Below are positions 44,267 through 53,486 of a stretch of 64,000 nucleotides of DNA, in pieces. The stretch covers positions 1,178,001 to 1,242,000 of the forward strand of contig NZ_CP141832.1 in the NCBI RefSeq assembly GCF_043633585.1, in the 5' to 3' direction. Within the stretch, counting starts at the first letter, position 1; each line of letters begins with the position of its first letter. Below the pieces are notes generated by a model. It was not told the origin of the DNA and did no database searches. It saw only the letters and a list, made by a program, of their open reading frames with translations. The position numbers and the translations under genes were made by a program. Source of the DNA: Lacrimispora sinapis (GTDB lineage Bacteria > Bacillota > Clostridia > Lachnospirales > Lachnospiraceae).

Positions 44267-45052
44267 TCAATCGCATTTGCCGGCTGTCTGTATCGGCAAA
44301 AACAGTTCTATATAATAAACCGGGTCCGATTCAGATTGTTGAAAGGTGTAGCCTGGCAGATGTCCGCTGTAAGCGGTGCCCAAAAGGGCATATCCCTGTG
44401 ATATGGCCCAATTTGCTGCGTGCGTCATTGCCTGCGGGTCTGCGAAAGGCTGATTTGAGGCGATAATGGTATAAACGCAGCTGGTATGCTGTAAAATGGG
44501 AAATTTCTCTATTTCTTCATAAAGCCTCACGGCTGCAGCAGTATGTCCGGCCAGCACGAAGTATTGGTTTGTTTTTAAAGGTCCGTCATGTTCCATGCGG
44601 TATTCCTCATATAAGTAACAAAGATCAGAGATTCCTTTCTGATGGATAAAGTTGCTGTCAAGTATTTTATATTGTCGGCGCAGGGGCCGGATTTCATATC
44701 GGTTCAAACACAGCTCTACATTTTTAGAAAGCTGTTTTAAATGGGTCAGATGGACCAGGGATTGCTGGTGTTTTTCAACCTCCAGCTTTTCTTCCGTAAT
44801 TTTTTCCTGAATCATGGTGCGGTAGGAAGGAAGGGAACTACGATAAAGAATCTGATAAATGTCATCCAGGCTGAAATTCAGCCGGCGGTAAAAGATGATG
44901 CTGGATAGCTTATGGAGGTCATCGTAGGTATAGGTCCTGTATCCGTTTTTTTCTTTTTTTGGCTGAATGATTCCTTTTTTCTCATAAAACCGAAGCGCAT
45001 CACGGCTTATACCCAAACGGTCTGAAACTTCGCCAATGCTGTAATATTTCAT
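44267..45052 (-). CDS. MerR-family transcriptional regulator with C-terminal effector domain
   Basis: A protein of 261 residues. The N-terminal MerR winged helix is clear (YSIGEVSDRLGISRDALRFY, EKKGIIQPKKEKNGYRTYTY), followed by a coiled coil (about 75-115) and a GyrI-like or similar ligand-binding domain of about 145 residues. Multidrug-sensing MerR proteins such as BmrR share this layout. ATG 45052 is chosen because AAGGAG lies 6 nt upstream; the frame extended to 45100 lacks a site. No obvious target gene is adjacent. Confidence 0.85.
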   Translation of the reverse strand: MKYYSIGEVSDRLGISRDALRFYEKKGIIQPKKEKNGYRTYTYDDLHKLSSIIFYRRLNFSLDDIYQILYRSSLPSYRTMIQEKITEEKLEVEKHQQSLVHLTHLKQLSKNVELCLNRYEIRPLRRQYKILDSNFIHQKGISDLCYLYEEYRMEHDGPLKTNQYFVLAGHTAAAVRLYEEIEKFPILQHTSCVYTIIASNQPFADPQAMTHAANWAISQGYALLGTAYSGHLPGYTFQQSESDPVYYIELFLPIQTAGKCD

Positions 45053-45198
45053 AAAAAACTCCTTAGTTTCAGTCTCATGTTGCCAAACATAGTTTACCAT
45101 AAAAGGAGAATTTACGGTCTTACGGTTTTCTTTCTATGTTTACGAAATACTGACGATGCCTGCAGAAAATTGTAAATTGCAGGAAGAAAAGGAAAGAA

Positions 45199-45249
45199 AA
45201 AAGGAAATGCGGGGCCTTTGCCGAGGGCCTTCGCACTTCCTTTTTTTTT
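45199..45249 (-). terminator. Terminator at the end of asnB
   Basis: A GC-rich stem (AAGGAAGTGCG-AGGCCC / GGGCC-CGCATTTCCTT on the reverse strand) is followed by a T-run. T-runs flank both sides, so it could act in both directions. Confidence 0.7.
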
Positions 45250-47095
45250 ACTCCACTGAAATACGGTAAACCTCCATCCAATGGTTGATCTGCAGAAGAT
45301 AGGCAAGCATCTGGGGACCAGCCATCAGCTGGCCATACCATGGTTTTCCGTAATCGGAAGGACTTGTTAAGAATTTTTCCAGTTTTTTCCTGTCAAGGAA
45401 CTGCAAAACAGGGGCAAAACCGGATGCCATTTCCCTGACCCGGCTTATGAGCAGAGCTTCATAATTGGTATCATAGGTCTTGGGATAGGGCGATTTTCTC
45501 CGAAACAGGACCTCATCCGGAAGGAGTCCTTTTCCAGATTGGCGGAGAAGATTTTTTACGACTCCGCCCCTGGTATTCATATCCCATGGAACGTTCCAGA
45601 CGTATTCGATGATCCGATGGTCTGCAAAGGGAACTCTGGCTTCCAGGCCGGAATACATGCTGGTACGGTCCATGCGGTTTAATAAGGTCTGCATAAACCA
45701 GCGGAGATTTAAGTAGGAGATTTCTCTTCTCCTTGCTTCATTGGGACTGTCTTCTGCCAGGGTGGGTGTTTCCGCAATGGATTTTTCATAGGTTTCCTTT
45801 ACATATTCGTCCATACGTAAATGGTCAATAAAGTCCTCCTTTAACAATGCTTTGCGGGGGGTCAAATCCATGGTCCAGGGGAAGGTATGGGCTTTGAAAC
45901 ATTCCTCCTTATGAAACCAGGGATAACCTCCAAAGATTTCGTCTGCACATTCTCCGGTCAGCGTCACTTTGTTATGTGGTTTTACCAAAGAACAGAAATG
46001 AAGCAGAGAAGAATCAATGTCGCCCATGGCCGGAAGATCATGGGCAATGACAGAATCATATAGCCGGTCAGCCTGAGTCACGTTGTCACATTCCAGGTAA
46101 TGATGTTCTGAATCCAGAAATTTCACCATTTGATCCACAAAGGGCCGGTCCTGGGATGGCTGGAAAGAGCTGGCTTTAAAATATTTGTCATTGTTTACAA
46201 AGTCAAAGGAAAATGTAGTAAGGCGTTTTCCCTGTTTTTTAAGTTCCTTCGCACAAACAGCAGAGACCAGACTGGAATCCAGGCCACCGGATAAAAATGT
46301 ACAGATGGGGACATCGGAAACCATCTGCCGTCTGATGGAGTCCCGGACCAGAAAAGAAGTCTTTTCGATGGTCTCCTCATAGCTGTCTTCATGGGGATGA
46401 CTCTCAAGCTTCCAGTAACATTTCAGACGGAAGCCGTCTCTGGAGCAGAAAAGCAGATGGCCAGGAAGAAGTTCCTTCATTCCTTTGAGCACACCGCAGC
46501 CGGAAGTTCTGGCAGGACCGATGGAGAATACCTGATTTAAGCCGTCCCGGTCAAGTACCGGCCGGATTCCCGGATAAGCAAGAACGGCTTTCAGCTCTGA
46601 CCCAAAGATGATCTCATCTTCTTGAATGGTGTAGAAAAGCGGCTTTACGCCGGAACGGTCCCGAAAGAGGCATAAGCCCTCCCGGTAAGGGTCCTGTATG
46701 GCAAATGCAAAGATGCCGTTTAGCTGTTTGACAAAATCCGGTCCGTATTCCATATATCCGGTCAGAATTACTTCTGTATCACTGGTGGTGGAAAAGGTGT
46801 GCCCCTGTTGAATCAGATCTCTCCGAAGTTCTTCTGTGTTATAGATTTCTCCATTGTAACTAATGACAAAGGTTTTGCCTGCTATCGTTTTTTTCATCGG
46901 CTGGCTGCCGTTTGCCAAGTCGATAATGGATAAGCGGGCATGGGACAGGCCGCAGTGTTTTGACAGCCAGATGCCCGAATCATCGGGTCCCCGGTGTCTT
47001 TGAACGGCTGACATTTTTTCCAGTATGTTCTCATAACGGGCTTTGTCTTTTTGGTAATCTCGGTTTGCATTGTAAAAACCAGCAATTCCACACAT
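45248..47095 (-). CDS. asnB: Asparagine synthase (glutamine-hydrolysing)
   Basis: A protein of 615 residues. The N-terminal glutaminase domain begins MCGIAGFYN with the catalytic Cys2 and has SLSHARLSI-like and ISYNGEIYN segments. The synthase domain carries the ATP pyrophosphatase P-loop FLSGGLDSSLVSAV and LTGECADEIFGGY. It makes asparagine from aspartate, glutamine and ATP. The length fits AsnB. The next minus-strand gene upstream (permease) ends 26 bp before it, so they may form an operon. Confidence 0.95.
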   Translation of the reverse strand: MCGIAGFYNANRDYQKDKARYENILEKMSAVQRHRGPDDSGIWLSKHCGLSHARLSIIDLANGSQPMKKTIAGKTFVISYNGEIYNTEELRRDLIQQGHTFSTTSDTEVILTGYMEYGPDFVKQLNGIFAFAIQDPYREGLCLFRDRSGVKPLFYTIQEDEIIFGSELKAVLAYPGIRPVLDRDGLNQVFSIGPARTSGCGVLKGMKELLPGHLLFCSRDGFRLKCYWKLESHPHEDSYEETIEKTSFLVRDSIRRQMVSDVPICTFLSGGLDSSLVSAVCAKELKKQGKRLTTFSFDFVNNDKYFKASSFQPSQDRPFVDQMVKFLDSEHHYLECDNVTQADRLYDSVIAHDLPAMGDIDSSLLHFCSLVKPHNKVTLTGECADEIFGGYPWFHKEECFKAHTFPWTMDLTPRKALLKEDFIDHLRMDEYVKETYEKSIAETPTLAEDSPNEARRREISYLNLRWFMQTLLNRMDRTSMYSGLEARVPFADHRIIEYVWNVPWDMNTRGGVVKNLLRQSGKGLLPDEVLFRRKSPYPKTYDTNYEALLISRVREMASGFAPVLQFLDRKKLEKFLTSPSDYGKPWYGQLMAGPQMLAYLLQINHWMEVYRISVE

Positions 47096-47121
47096 AGCAA
47101 TTCCTCCTCAGAGCTGGACGT

Positions 47122-48492
47122 TTATATAAGAAAACAGGCAACCACAAAAGTTGCCAGAAAACCAATGATAACGGGAATCAGATTTTTTCTGGCTAATTCC
47201 AGAGGATTTACATTACAGATGGCGGCAACCGGCACAAGTCCCCAGGGGATCAGGGTGCCTCCGCCGATAAAGATTGAGGTGATCTGACCGAGGGAAGCCA
47301 GAACCGGAACGGAAGCTCCTACGGCAGTACCAAAGGTATTGGCTAAGGAACCGGTAACGGGAAGACCGGAAAAGCCTGATCCGTCCAGGCCCGTCAGGCA
47401 TCCTGCCGCCATTTGCAGAACGGCTGCCATATATTTGTTCAGAGGAGTATTATGAGCCATCCAGATGGCCCAGTCATTCATGATTCCTCTCTGAAAGGAA
47501 TCCCCCATGATGGAAGATATTCCATCTCCTCCTAAAAAGAAAAATGCTCCGATGATAATGACGGGAGCAAAAATGCGAATGGCAAAAAGAAATCCTTCCG
47601 TGATATAAAAGGTGACTCTTTCCATAGAATGAATTCCAAAGCCCAGAATGGCTCCAATGCACATCAGCAAAATGGCTGTGCCCGATATAATGCTGGTGGC
47701 CTCCGTCCCTTTTAAATTTAAGGCAATCATGAGTACAATGTCTGCAAGGAATACGAGAGGAGTCACAATTGCCATAAAAAGTGACGCAATATCCACTGGC
47801 TCCCGTTCGGGAAGTTCCTGAATATAGAGTTTTGGACAGCAGGCTGAGATTTCCTTTCTGTTTAAGAAGTATGCGGAGAAAACCGTAACAATACCCATTA
47901 CCAAAAACAGCGGCCTGCCCTCCGTTAAGAGCGCAGAGGTCTCAATAGAGGCCGCTCCTGCGGAAATGGCAGGTGCTCCCTGAATGACAAAGTCGTAGCT
48001 GAGAGCGATTCCATGCCCGAATAGATTCATGGACATAGCAGCAAGCAAAGGATCGAGTCCGGCTTTTACTGCAAAGGGAAAAATGATGGCACCTACTAAA
48101 GCGACAGCGGGAGAGGGCCAGAGAAAGAGGGAGAATACCAGCATGATTACACCCAGTATCCACCAGGTAATGGAAGGAGATGTCATAATCTTTGACATAG
48201 GAGCCATCATGAGATAATCACTTCCCAGATCCTTTAAACATCTGGACAGAGATATAACTAAGGCAATGGTCACAATAATTTCCATAAACTGCCTGGAAGC
48301 ATATAAAATGGCGTTAAATACGGTCATGATGCCTCCGGTTAGAGTTCCCAGACCTGCAATCCCCAAAAGAAAAAGAAATCCGATGCAGACCAGAAGAGTA
48401 TCCTTTCTTAAAACCATTGTTGACAGAATAACGATGACGCCGATAAGATAGAGATAGTGCATAGGTGTCAGCACCAGATAAGGATCAAACAT
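47122..48492 (-). CDS. Multi-helix permease of the ion-transporter (GntP/DcuC-like) type
   Basis: A protein of 456 residues with about 11-12 hydrophobic helices and repeated re-entrant-like segments (PSPAVALVGAIIFPFAVKAG, GSGFSGLPVTGSLANTFG). The pattern is like gluconate/C4-dicarboxylate/Na+-antiporter relatives of the IT superfamily; I cannot name the substrate. ATG 48492 is preferred because AGGAG lies 8 nt upstream; the GTG at 48501 overlaps that site. It lies directly upstream of asnB on the same strand; a link to aspartate or another acid is possible but unproven. Confidence 0.7.
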   Translation of the reverse strand: MFDPYLVLTPMHYLYLIGVIVILSTMVLRKDTLLVCIGFLFLLGIAGLGTLTGGIMTVFNAILYASRQFMEIIVTIALVISLSRCLKDLGSDYLMMAPMSKIMTSPSITWWILGVIMLVFSLFLWPSPAVALVGAIIFPFAVKAGLDPLLAAMSMNLFGHGIALSYDFVIQGAPAISAGAASIETSALLTEGRPLFLVMGIVTVFSAYFLNRKEISACCPKLYIQELPEREPVDIASLFMAIVTPLVFLADIVLMIALNLKGTEATSIISGTAILLMCIGAILGFGIHSMERVTFYITEGFLFAIRIFAPVIIIGAFFFLGGDGISSIMGDSFQRGIMNDWAIWMAHNTPLNKYMAAVLQMAAGCLTGLDGSGFSGLPVTGSLANTFGTAVGASVPVLASLGQITSIFIGGGTLIPWGLVPVAAICNVNPLELARKNLIPVIIGFLATFVVACFLI

Positions 48493-48702
48493 AGAGCCCA
48501 CTCCTGTAAAAGTGATATAATCTATTCTATGTCGGAATTTTTTGTCGGTACATATTTTAAAGGATTGAATTAATTTTTGAGTTTGTTGCTTATGAAAATA
48601 AAAAAGTGCAAGAAAGTGCTATTACTTGGACAAATAAGAGCACGCTTTTTTTCTTTAAGTATATTATAATCAGGTTAAGAGACTTTATGAGGAGGTATCA
48701 GG

Positions 48703-50226
48703 ATGAATTATCTGATCGGGATCGATGTAGGGACATCGGCCACCAAGACGGTTCTGTTTGAGGAAGGGGGGAAAGTGGTTGTTTCCGCATCATGGGAATA
48801 CCCACTTTATCAGCCTCAAAACGGCTGGGCGGAGCAAAGGCCTGAGGACTGGCGTGAGGCAGTGCTTAAGACTCTTTCTAAAGTGGTGAAGGAATCAGGT
48901 GTTTTAAAAGAAGACATCAAAGGAATCGGGATCTCAGGCCAGATGCACGGGCTTGTCATGCTTGATGGGGACAATGAAGTAATACGCCCGTCCATCATTT
49001 GGTGTGATCAGAGAACCGGTGAGGAAGTAGAAGATATGCAGAAGATCATGCCTAGAAAAAGGTGGATTGAAATCACAGCCAATCCTCCTCTCACAGGCTG
49101 GACTGCGGCTAAGATTTTGTGGGTGAGGAAACATGAGCCGGAGCATTATAAAAGCTGCAGGCACATTCTGCTGCCCAAGGATTATATCCGTTACATACTG
49201 ACCGGAGTATATGCGACCGAGGTTTCCGATGCCAGCGGAATGCAGCTGCTTGATGTGGCAAAAAGGTGCTGGTCCGAAGAAGTTCTGCATAAACTGGATA
49301 TTGATCCCGACCTTCTTGGAACCGTATATGAATCCTGTGAAGTGACTGGTACACTTCTGCCTGAAATTGCGGCTCAGACAGGACTTTCTGCGGGGACAAA
49401 GGTAGTAGGCGGAGCCGGTGACAATGCAGCGGCAGCAGTTGGGACCGGGGTGGTCCGGGATGGGACCGCTTTCACCACCATAGGAACCTCAGGTGTTGTA
49501 TTTGCCCACAGCAGCCAGATCACCATAGATCCCAGGGGAAGAGTCCATACCTGCTGCTGTGCAGTTCCGGGCGCATGGCATGTGATGGGGGTTACCCAGG
49601 GAGCAGGTCTGTCTTTGAAATGGTTTAAGGATAATTTCTGCCAGGATTACATTGAAGAGGCTGAAAAGCAGGGCATTGATGTATATGATCTGATCAACCG
49701 GGATGTGGCTCTGGTGAAGGCTGGAAGCGATAAACTGCTGTATCTGCCCTATCTTATGGGAGAACGTACCCCTCATCTGGACCCGGATTGCCGGGGCGTT
49801 TTCTTCGGATTGTCCGCCATCCATACAAAGGCCCATATGCTGCGTGCGGTCATGGAAGGGGTTTCCTTTTCCCTCAGTGACTGCAACGATATTTTAAGAG
49901 AGATGGGAATTGAAGTAGGAGAGATGATGGCCTGCGGAGGCGGCGGAAAAAGTCCCGTCTGGCGGCAGATGCTTGCAGATATGTATGACTGCGAAGTAAA
50001 GACCGTGGAGCAGACGGAGGGTCCTGCTCTTGGAGTGGCGATTTTAGCCGGCGTAGGCTGCGGAATCTATGAAAGCGTGGAAGCGGCCTGTGATGCAATG
50101 ATCTCCAAAGACAAATCCACGGGACCGGACAGAGGACAGGCAGAACTTTATAAAAAGTATCACTCAATATACAAAAAACTTTATGAAGATCTAAAAGACA
50201 GCTATAAGCAGCTGGCATCTTTATAA
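48703..50226 (+). CDS. xylB: Xylulokinase-type FGGY sugar kinase
   Basis: A protein of 507 residues of the FGGY family: IGIDVGTSATKTVLFEE at the N-terminus, GISGQMHGLVMLD (xylulokinase-like substrate loop with the catalytic-Asp region), IIWCDQRTG, and C-terminal MMACGGGGKSPVWRQMLADM. It phosphorylates a keto-pentose such as D-xylulose. It heads a four-gene operon with a transaldolase-like enzyme, a DUF4867 protein and a fucose-isomerase-like protein. Confidence 0.88.
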   Translation: MNYLIGIDVGTSATKTVLFEEGGKVVVSASWEYPLYQPQNGWAEQRPEDWREAVLKTLSKVVKESGVLKEDIKGIGISGQMHGLVMLDGDNEVIRPSIIWCDQRTGEEVEDMQKIMPRKRWIEITANPPLTGWTAAKILWVRKHEPEHYKSCRHILLPKDYIRYILTGVYATEVSDASGMQLLDVAKRCWSEEVLHKLDIDPDLLGTVYESCEVTGTLLPEIAAQTGLSAGTKVVGGAGDNAAAAVGTGVVRDGTAFTTIGTSGVVFAHSSQITIDPRGRVHTCCCAVPGAWHVMGVTQGAGLSLKWFKDNFCQDYIEEAEKQGIDVYDLINRDVALVKAGSDKLLYLPYLMGERTPHLDPDCRGVFFGLSAIHTKAHMLRAVMEGVSFSLSDCNDILREMGIEVGEMMACGGGGKSPVWRQMLADMYDCEVKTVEQTEGPALGVAILAGVGCGIYESVEAACDAMISKDKSTGPDRGQAELYKKYHSIYKKLYEDLKDSYKQLASL

Positions 50227-50255
50227 TGGAATAAAATAAACAGGAGGCAAAGGAT

Positions 50256-50909
50256 ATGCGTTTTTTTATTGATACGGCAAATGTGGAAGAAATCAGAATG
50301 GCGGATGAAATGGGAATTATCTGCGGAGTGACTACCAATCCCTCACTGATTGCAAAAGAGGGCAGAGATTTTGTTCAGGTCATCGGAGAGATCGCTTCCA
50401 TTGTGGACGGACCCATCAGCGGTGAGGTGAAGGCGACAACCGCCGATGCGAAAGGAATGATAGCAGAAGGCCGGGAGATTGCAGCCATCCACCCAAACAT
50501 GGTGGTAAAGATTCCAATGACCATAGAAGGCTTAAAGGCAGTAAAGGTTCTGAATGCAGAAGGGATTAAGACCAATGTGACTTTAGTATTTTCCGCAGCC
50601 CAGGCCCTTCTTGCAGCAAGAGCAGGAGCTTCTTACGTTTCTCCGTTCCTTGGCCGTCTTGACGACATTTCCATGCCTGGAATCAATTTAATCAGTGATA
50701 TTATGGATATCTTTGAGCTTCATGGAATCGAGACGGAGATCATTGCAGCCAGCGTAAGAAATCCCATCCATGTGATTGATTGTGCAAAAGCTGGCGCTGA
50801 TATTGCGACTGTTCCTTATAAAGTATTGGAACAGATGACAAAGCACCCTCTTACAGACCAGGGAATTGAAAAGTTCAAACAGGATTATCTGGCTGTATTC
50901 GGAGAATAA
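50256..50909 (+). CDS. Fructose-6-phosphate aldolase / transaldolase (TalC-FSA type)
   Basis: A protein of 217 residues with MRFFIDTANVEEIRMADEMG, GVTTNPSLIAKEG and the Schiff-base lysine in NMVVKIPMT. The short form matches FSA/TalC enzymes. In Firmicutes such proteins often act as true transaldolases in the pentose phosphate pathway, which suits its place next to xylulokinase. CAGGAGG lies upstream of the ATG. Confidence 0.9.
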   Translation: MRFFIDTANVEEIRMADEMGIICGVTTNPSLIAKEGRDFVQVIGEIASIVDGPISGEVKATTADAKGMIAEGREIAAIHPNMVVKIPMTIEGLKAVKVLNAEGIKTNVTLVFSAAQALLAARAGASYVSPFLGRLDDISMPGINLISDIMDIFELHGIETEIIAASVRNPIHVIDCAKAGADIATVPYKVLEQMTKHPLTDQGIEKFKQDYLAVFGE

Positions 50910-50928
50910 AAAAGGAGAGGTAAGGTTT

Positions 50929-51555
50929 ATGGGGTTAGCAGTCAAACCGGTGACAGACCAGGCGTTTCGCACGTATGGAAAAGTCGTTGCAGGTTATGAA
51001 ACAGGGGAGATTTTAAAGGAAATGGGCAGTACCCCGCTGCCTGATGATGTGATCTATGTTCCATCCGTAAAGGAATTGGAGCGGTTAGACATTGCGAAGG
51101 AAATCGAAAAGAGGCTGTATGGGCAGATGCCGATTCAGGTAGGGTACTGCAACGGACATAACAAAAAGTTAAATGCCGTGGAATACCATCGGGATTCAGA
51201 AATCAACATTGCGGTAACGGATCTCATCCTGATTCTCGGCAGGCAGCAGGACATTACTTCGGAATTCACCTATGATTCCGGATTGATGGAGGCATTTCTT
51301 GTTCCAGCAGGCACCATGATTGAGGTATATGCAACCACCCTGCATTATGCACCATGCCACGTGGAGGAAGGCGGTTTCCGCTGCGTGGTGGTTCTTCCGA
51401 GAGGGACCAATACGGACCTGGAACCGCTTGGTAAGACGCGTTCTAAAGAAGACCGGCTCTTATTTGCAAAAAACAAATGGCTGATCGGTCATGAGGAAGG
51501 CGGACTTTCAGAAGATGCTTATATAGGGATCACAGGAGAAAATCTCTCTATATAA
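50929..51555 (+). CDS. DUF4867 (cupin-like) protein
   Basis: A protein of 208 residues, mostly beta. NAVEYHRDSEINIAVTDLIL and YATTLHYAPCHVEEGGFRCV provide the His/Glu pattern expected of a metal-binding cupin barrel, similar in feel to lyxose- or uronate-isomerase-type sugar cupins. No direct function is established. ATG 50929 follows AAAGGAGAGG; the in-frame start at 50866 overlaps the aldolase gene and lacks a site. It lies between the aldolase and isomerase genes, so a role in sugar isomerisation or epimerisation is likely. Confidence 0.75.
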   Translation: MGLAVKPVTDQAFRTYGKVVAGYETGEILKEMGSTPLPDDVIYVPSVKELERLDIAKEIEKRLYGQMPIQVGYCNGHNKKLNAVEYHRDSEINIAVTDLILILGRQQDITSEFTYDSGLMEAFLVPAGTMIEVYATTLHYAPCHVEEGGFRCVVVLPRGTNTDLEPLGKTRSKEDRLLFAKNKWLIGHEEGGLSEDAYIGITGENLSI

Positions 51556-51629
51556 TTCGTTCAAAAAATTATCAGTATCGGGCATGATCCAGGATGGAAT
51601 GCCTGTATTATAACAGGAGGAGTCATAAT

Positions 51630-53108
51630 ATGTATAATATCCCAGAATTAAAAGTAGGAATTGTAGCGGTCAGCAGGGATTGTTTCCCGGAATCCTTATC
51701 CGTAAACAGAAGAAAGGCTTTGGTAGAAGCTTACGGAGCCAAATACAATGCGGAAAATATTTACGAATGTCCGGTTTGTATCGTAGAAAGTGAAATTCAT
51801 ATGGTCCAGGCGCTGGAAGACGTTAAAAATGCAGGCTGCAATGCCCTTGTGGTATACCTTGGAAACTTTGGCCCGGAGATATCAGAAACTCTTTTAGCCA
51901 AGCATTTTGACGGACCAGTGATGTTTATTGCAGCGGCAGAAGAAAGCGGCAAGGATCTGGTCCAGAGACGTGGAGATGCTTACTGCGGAATGCTCAATGC
52001 CAGCTATAATTTAAAGCTGAGAAATATAAAAGCATACATACCGGAATATCCGGTGGGAACGGCAGAAGAATGTGCAGATATGATCGAAGAATTCCTTCCG
52101 ATCGCCAGAACTTTAGTAGGACTTTCAAGTCTTAAAATCATCAGCTTTGGTCCCCGCCCCTTAAACTTTTTGGCATGCAATGCGCCCATCAAGCAGCTTT
52201 ATAATCTGGGAGTGGAAATCGAAGAGAACTCAGAACTTGATTTATTTGAAGCATTTAACAAACATGCAGACGATCCAAGAATCCCTGATGTGGTAAAGGA
52301 TATGGAGCGTGAATTGGGGGCAGGAAACCAGAAACCGGAAATCCTTCCAAAACTGGCGCAGTATGAGCTGACTCTTCTGGACTGGGTGGAGGCCCACAAA
52401 GGATACCGGAAATATGTGGCAATCGCCGGAAAGTGCTGGCCTGCATTCCAGACCCAGTTTGGTTTTGTTCCCTGTTATGTGAATAGCCGACTGACTGGTA
52501 TGGGTATTCCTGTGTCTTGTGAAGTGGATATCTATGGAGCACTCAGCGAATTTATCGGTACCTGTGTAAGTCTTGATGCTGTAACCCTTCTTGATATCAA
52601 CAATACGGTTCCGGATGATATCTTTGAAGAAGATATCAAGGGGAATTATAATTATACCCATCAGGATACCTTTATGGGATTCCACTGTGGAAATACCTGT
52701 TCCAGAAAGCTTTCTGCCTGTTCCATGAAATATCAGATGATCATGGCAAGAACCCTTCCCGAAGAGGTTACCCAGGGAACTTTGGAAGGAGATATTGCAC
52801 CTGGAGATATTACTTTCTTCCGTTTGCAGAGCACTGCAGACAATCTGCTCCGCGCTTACGTTGCTCAGGGAGAGGTGCTTCCCGTAGCCACCCGCTCCTT
52901 TGGAGGAATTGGTATTTTTGCAATCCCGGAAATGGGAAGATTCTACCGCCATGTGCTGATTGAAAAGAATTTCCCGCACCACGGAGCCGTAGCGTTTGGC
53001 CACCATGGGAAGGCCATCTTTGAAGTTTTTAAATACCTAGGCGTGGAAGATATCGGGTTTAATCAGCCGAAGAGAATGATGTATAAGACTGAAAACCCAT
53101 TTTCATAA
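51630..53108 (+). CDS. L-fucose/L-arabinose isomerase-like protein
   Basis: A protein of 492 residues of the FucI/AraA-related superfamily (COG2407 type): KVGIVAVSRDCFPESLSVNR, VVYLGNFGPEISETLL, KCWPAFQTQFGFVPCYVNS and a C-terminal FGHHGKAIFEVFKYLG. These enzymes isomerise aldoses to ketoses with Mn2+. In this operon it would supply the keto-sugar for the FGGY kinase. The sugar is not determined. ATG 51630 follows AGGAGGAG; the earlier in-frame ATG at 51594 has no site. Confidence 0.82.
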   Translation: MYNIPELKVGIVAVSRDCFPESLSVNRRKALVEAYGAKYNAENIYECPVCIVESEIHMVQALEDVKNAGCNALVVYLGNFGPEISETLLAKHFDGPVMFIAAAEESGKDLVQRRGDAYCGMLNASYNLKLRNIKAYIPEYPVGTAEECADMIEEFLPIARTLVGLSSLKIISFGPRPLNFLACNAPIKQLYNLGVEIEENSELDLFEAFNKHADDPRIPDVVKDMERELGAGNQKPEILPKLAQYELTLLDWVEAHKGYRKYVAIAGKCWPAFQTQFGFVPCYVNSRLTGMGIPVSCEVDIYGALSEFIGTCVSLDAVTLLDINNTVPDDIFEEDIKGNYNYTHQDTFMGFHCGNTCSRKLSACSMKYQMIMARTLPEEVTQGTLEGDIAPGDITFFRLQSTADNLLRAYVAQGEVLPVATRSFGGIGIFAIPEMGRFYRHVLIEKNFPHHGAVAFGHHGKAIFEVFKYLGVEDIGFNQPKRMMYKTENPFS

Positions 53109-53165
53109 GTTTGCTCCCATTAGCATATATTTTATTGTTTTTGAATAAAGATTTCAAATAAGGGA

Positions 53166-53213
53166 TTGCATATCATTTGATTGAAATTAGATGGTATGCA
53201 GTTTCTTTTTTGT
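53166..53213 (+). terminator. Terminator of the sugar operon
   Basis: TTGCATATCAT pairs with ATGGTATGCAG across a loop of about 14 nt, followed by TTTCTTTTTT, about 60 bp after the isomerase stop. The rest of the 378-bp gap to the next gene holds a sigma-K-like promoter and otherwise nothing I can name. Confidence 0.65.
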
Positions 53214-53395
53214 TTTCAATGAATCGTAATCTTAATCTTTCATTGCTTTGTTTTCTGTCTATTTAATATCAACCGCAGCGGATTATTGTTTCACTTATCC
53301 ATTAAAAATAAAAAGGTCCAGCCATATTATTTGTGGATAGAAAAAAAACAATAAAAGAATCCAGGAAACAGGATTGTCTGATTGCCCTGCAAGTT

Positions 53396-53423
53396 ACCAA
53401 AACACGGTACGGATCATAAAATA
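53396..53423 (+). promoter_or_regulatory. Sigma-K-like promoter of the collagen-like gene
   Basis: AC (53396-53397), a 17-bp spacer and CATAAAATA (53415-53423) fit the sigma-K pattern within one base of the usual spacing. Expression in the mother cell would suit an exosporium protein. Confidence 0.4.
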
Positions 53424-53486
53424 TAAGTAGGCATGATCTGTTATATGGATACATGCCCAAAATATAATTAAATGGGAGGATTAACT

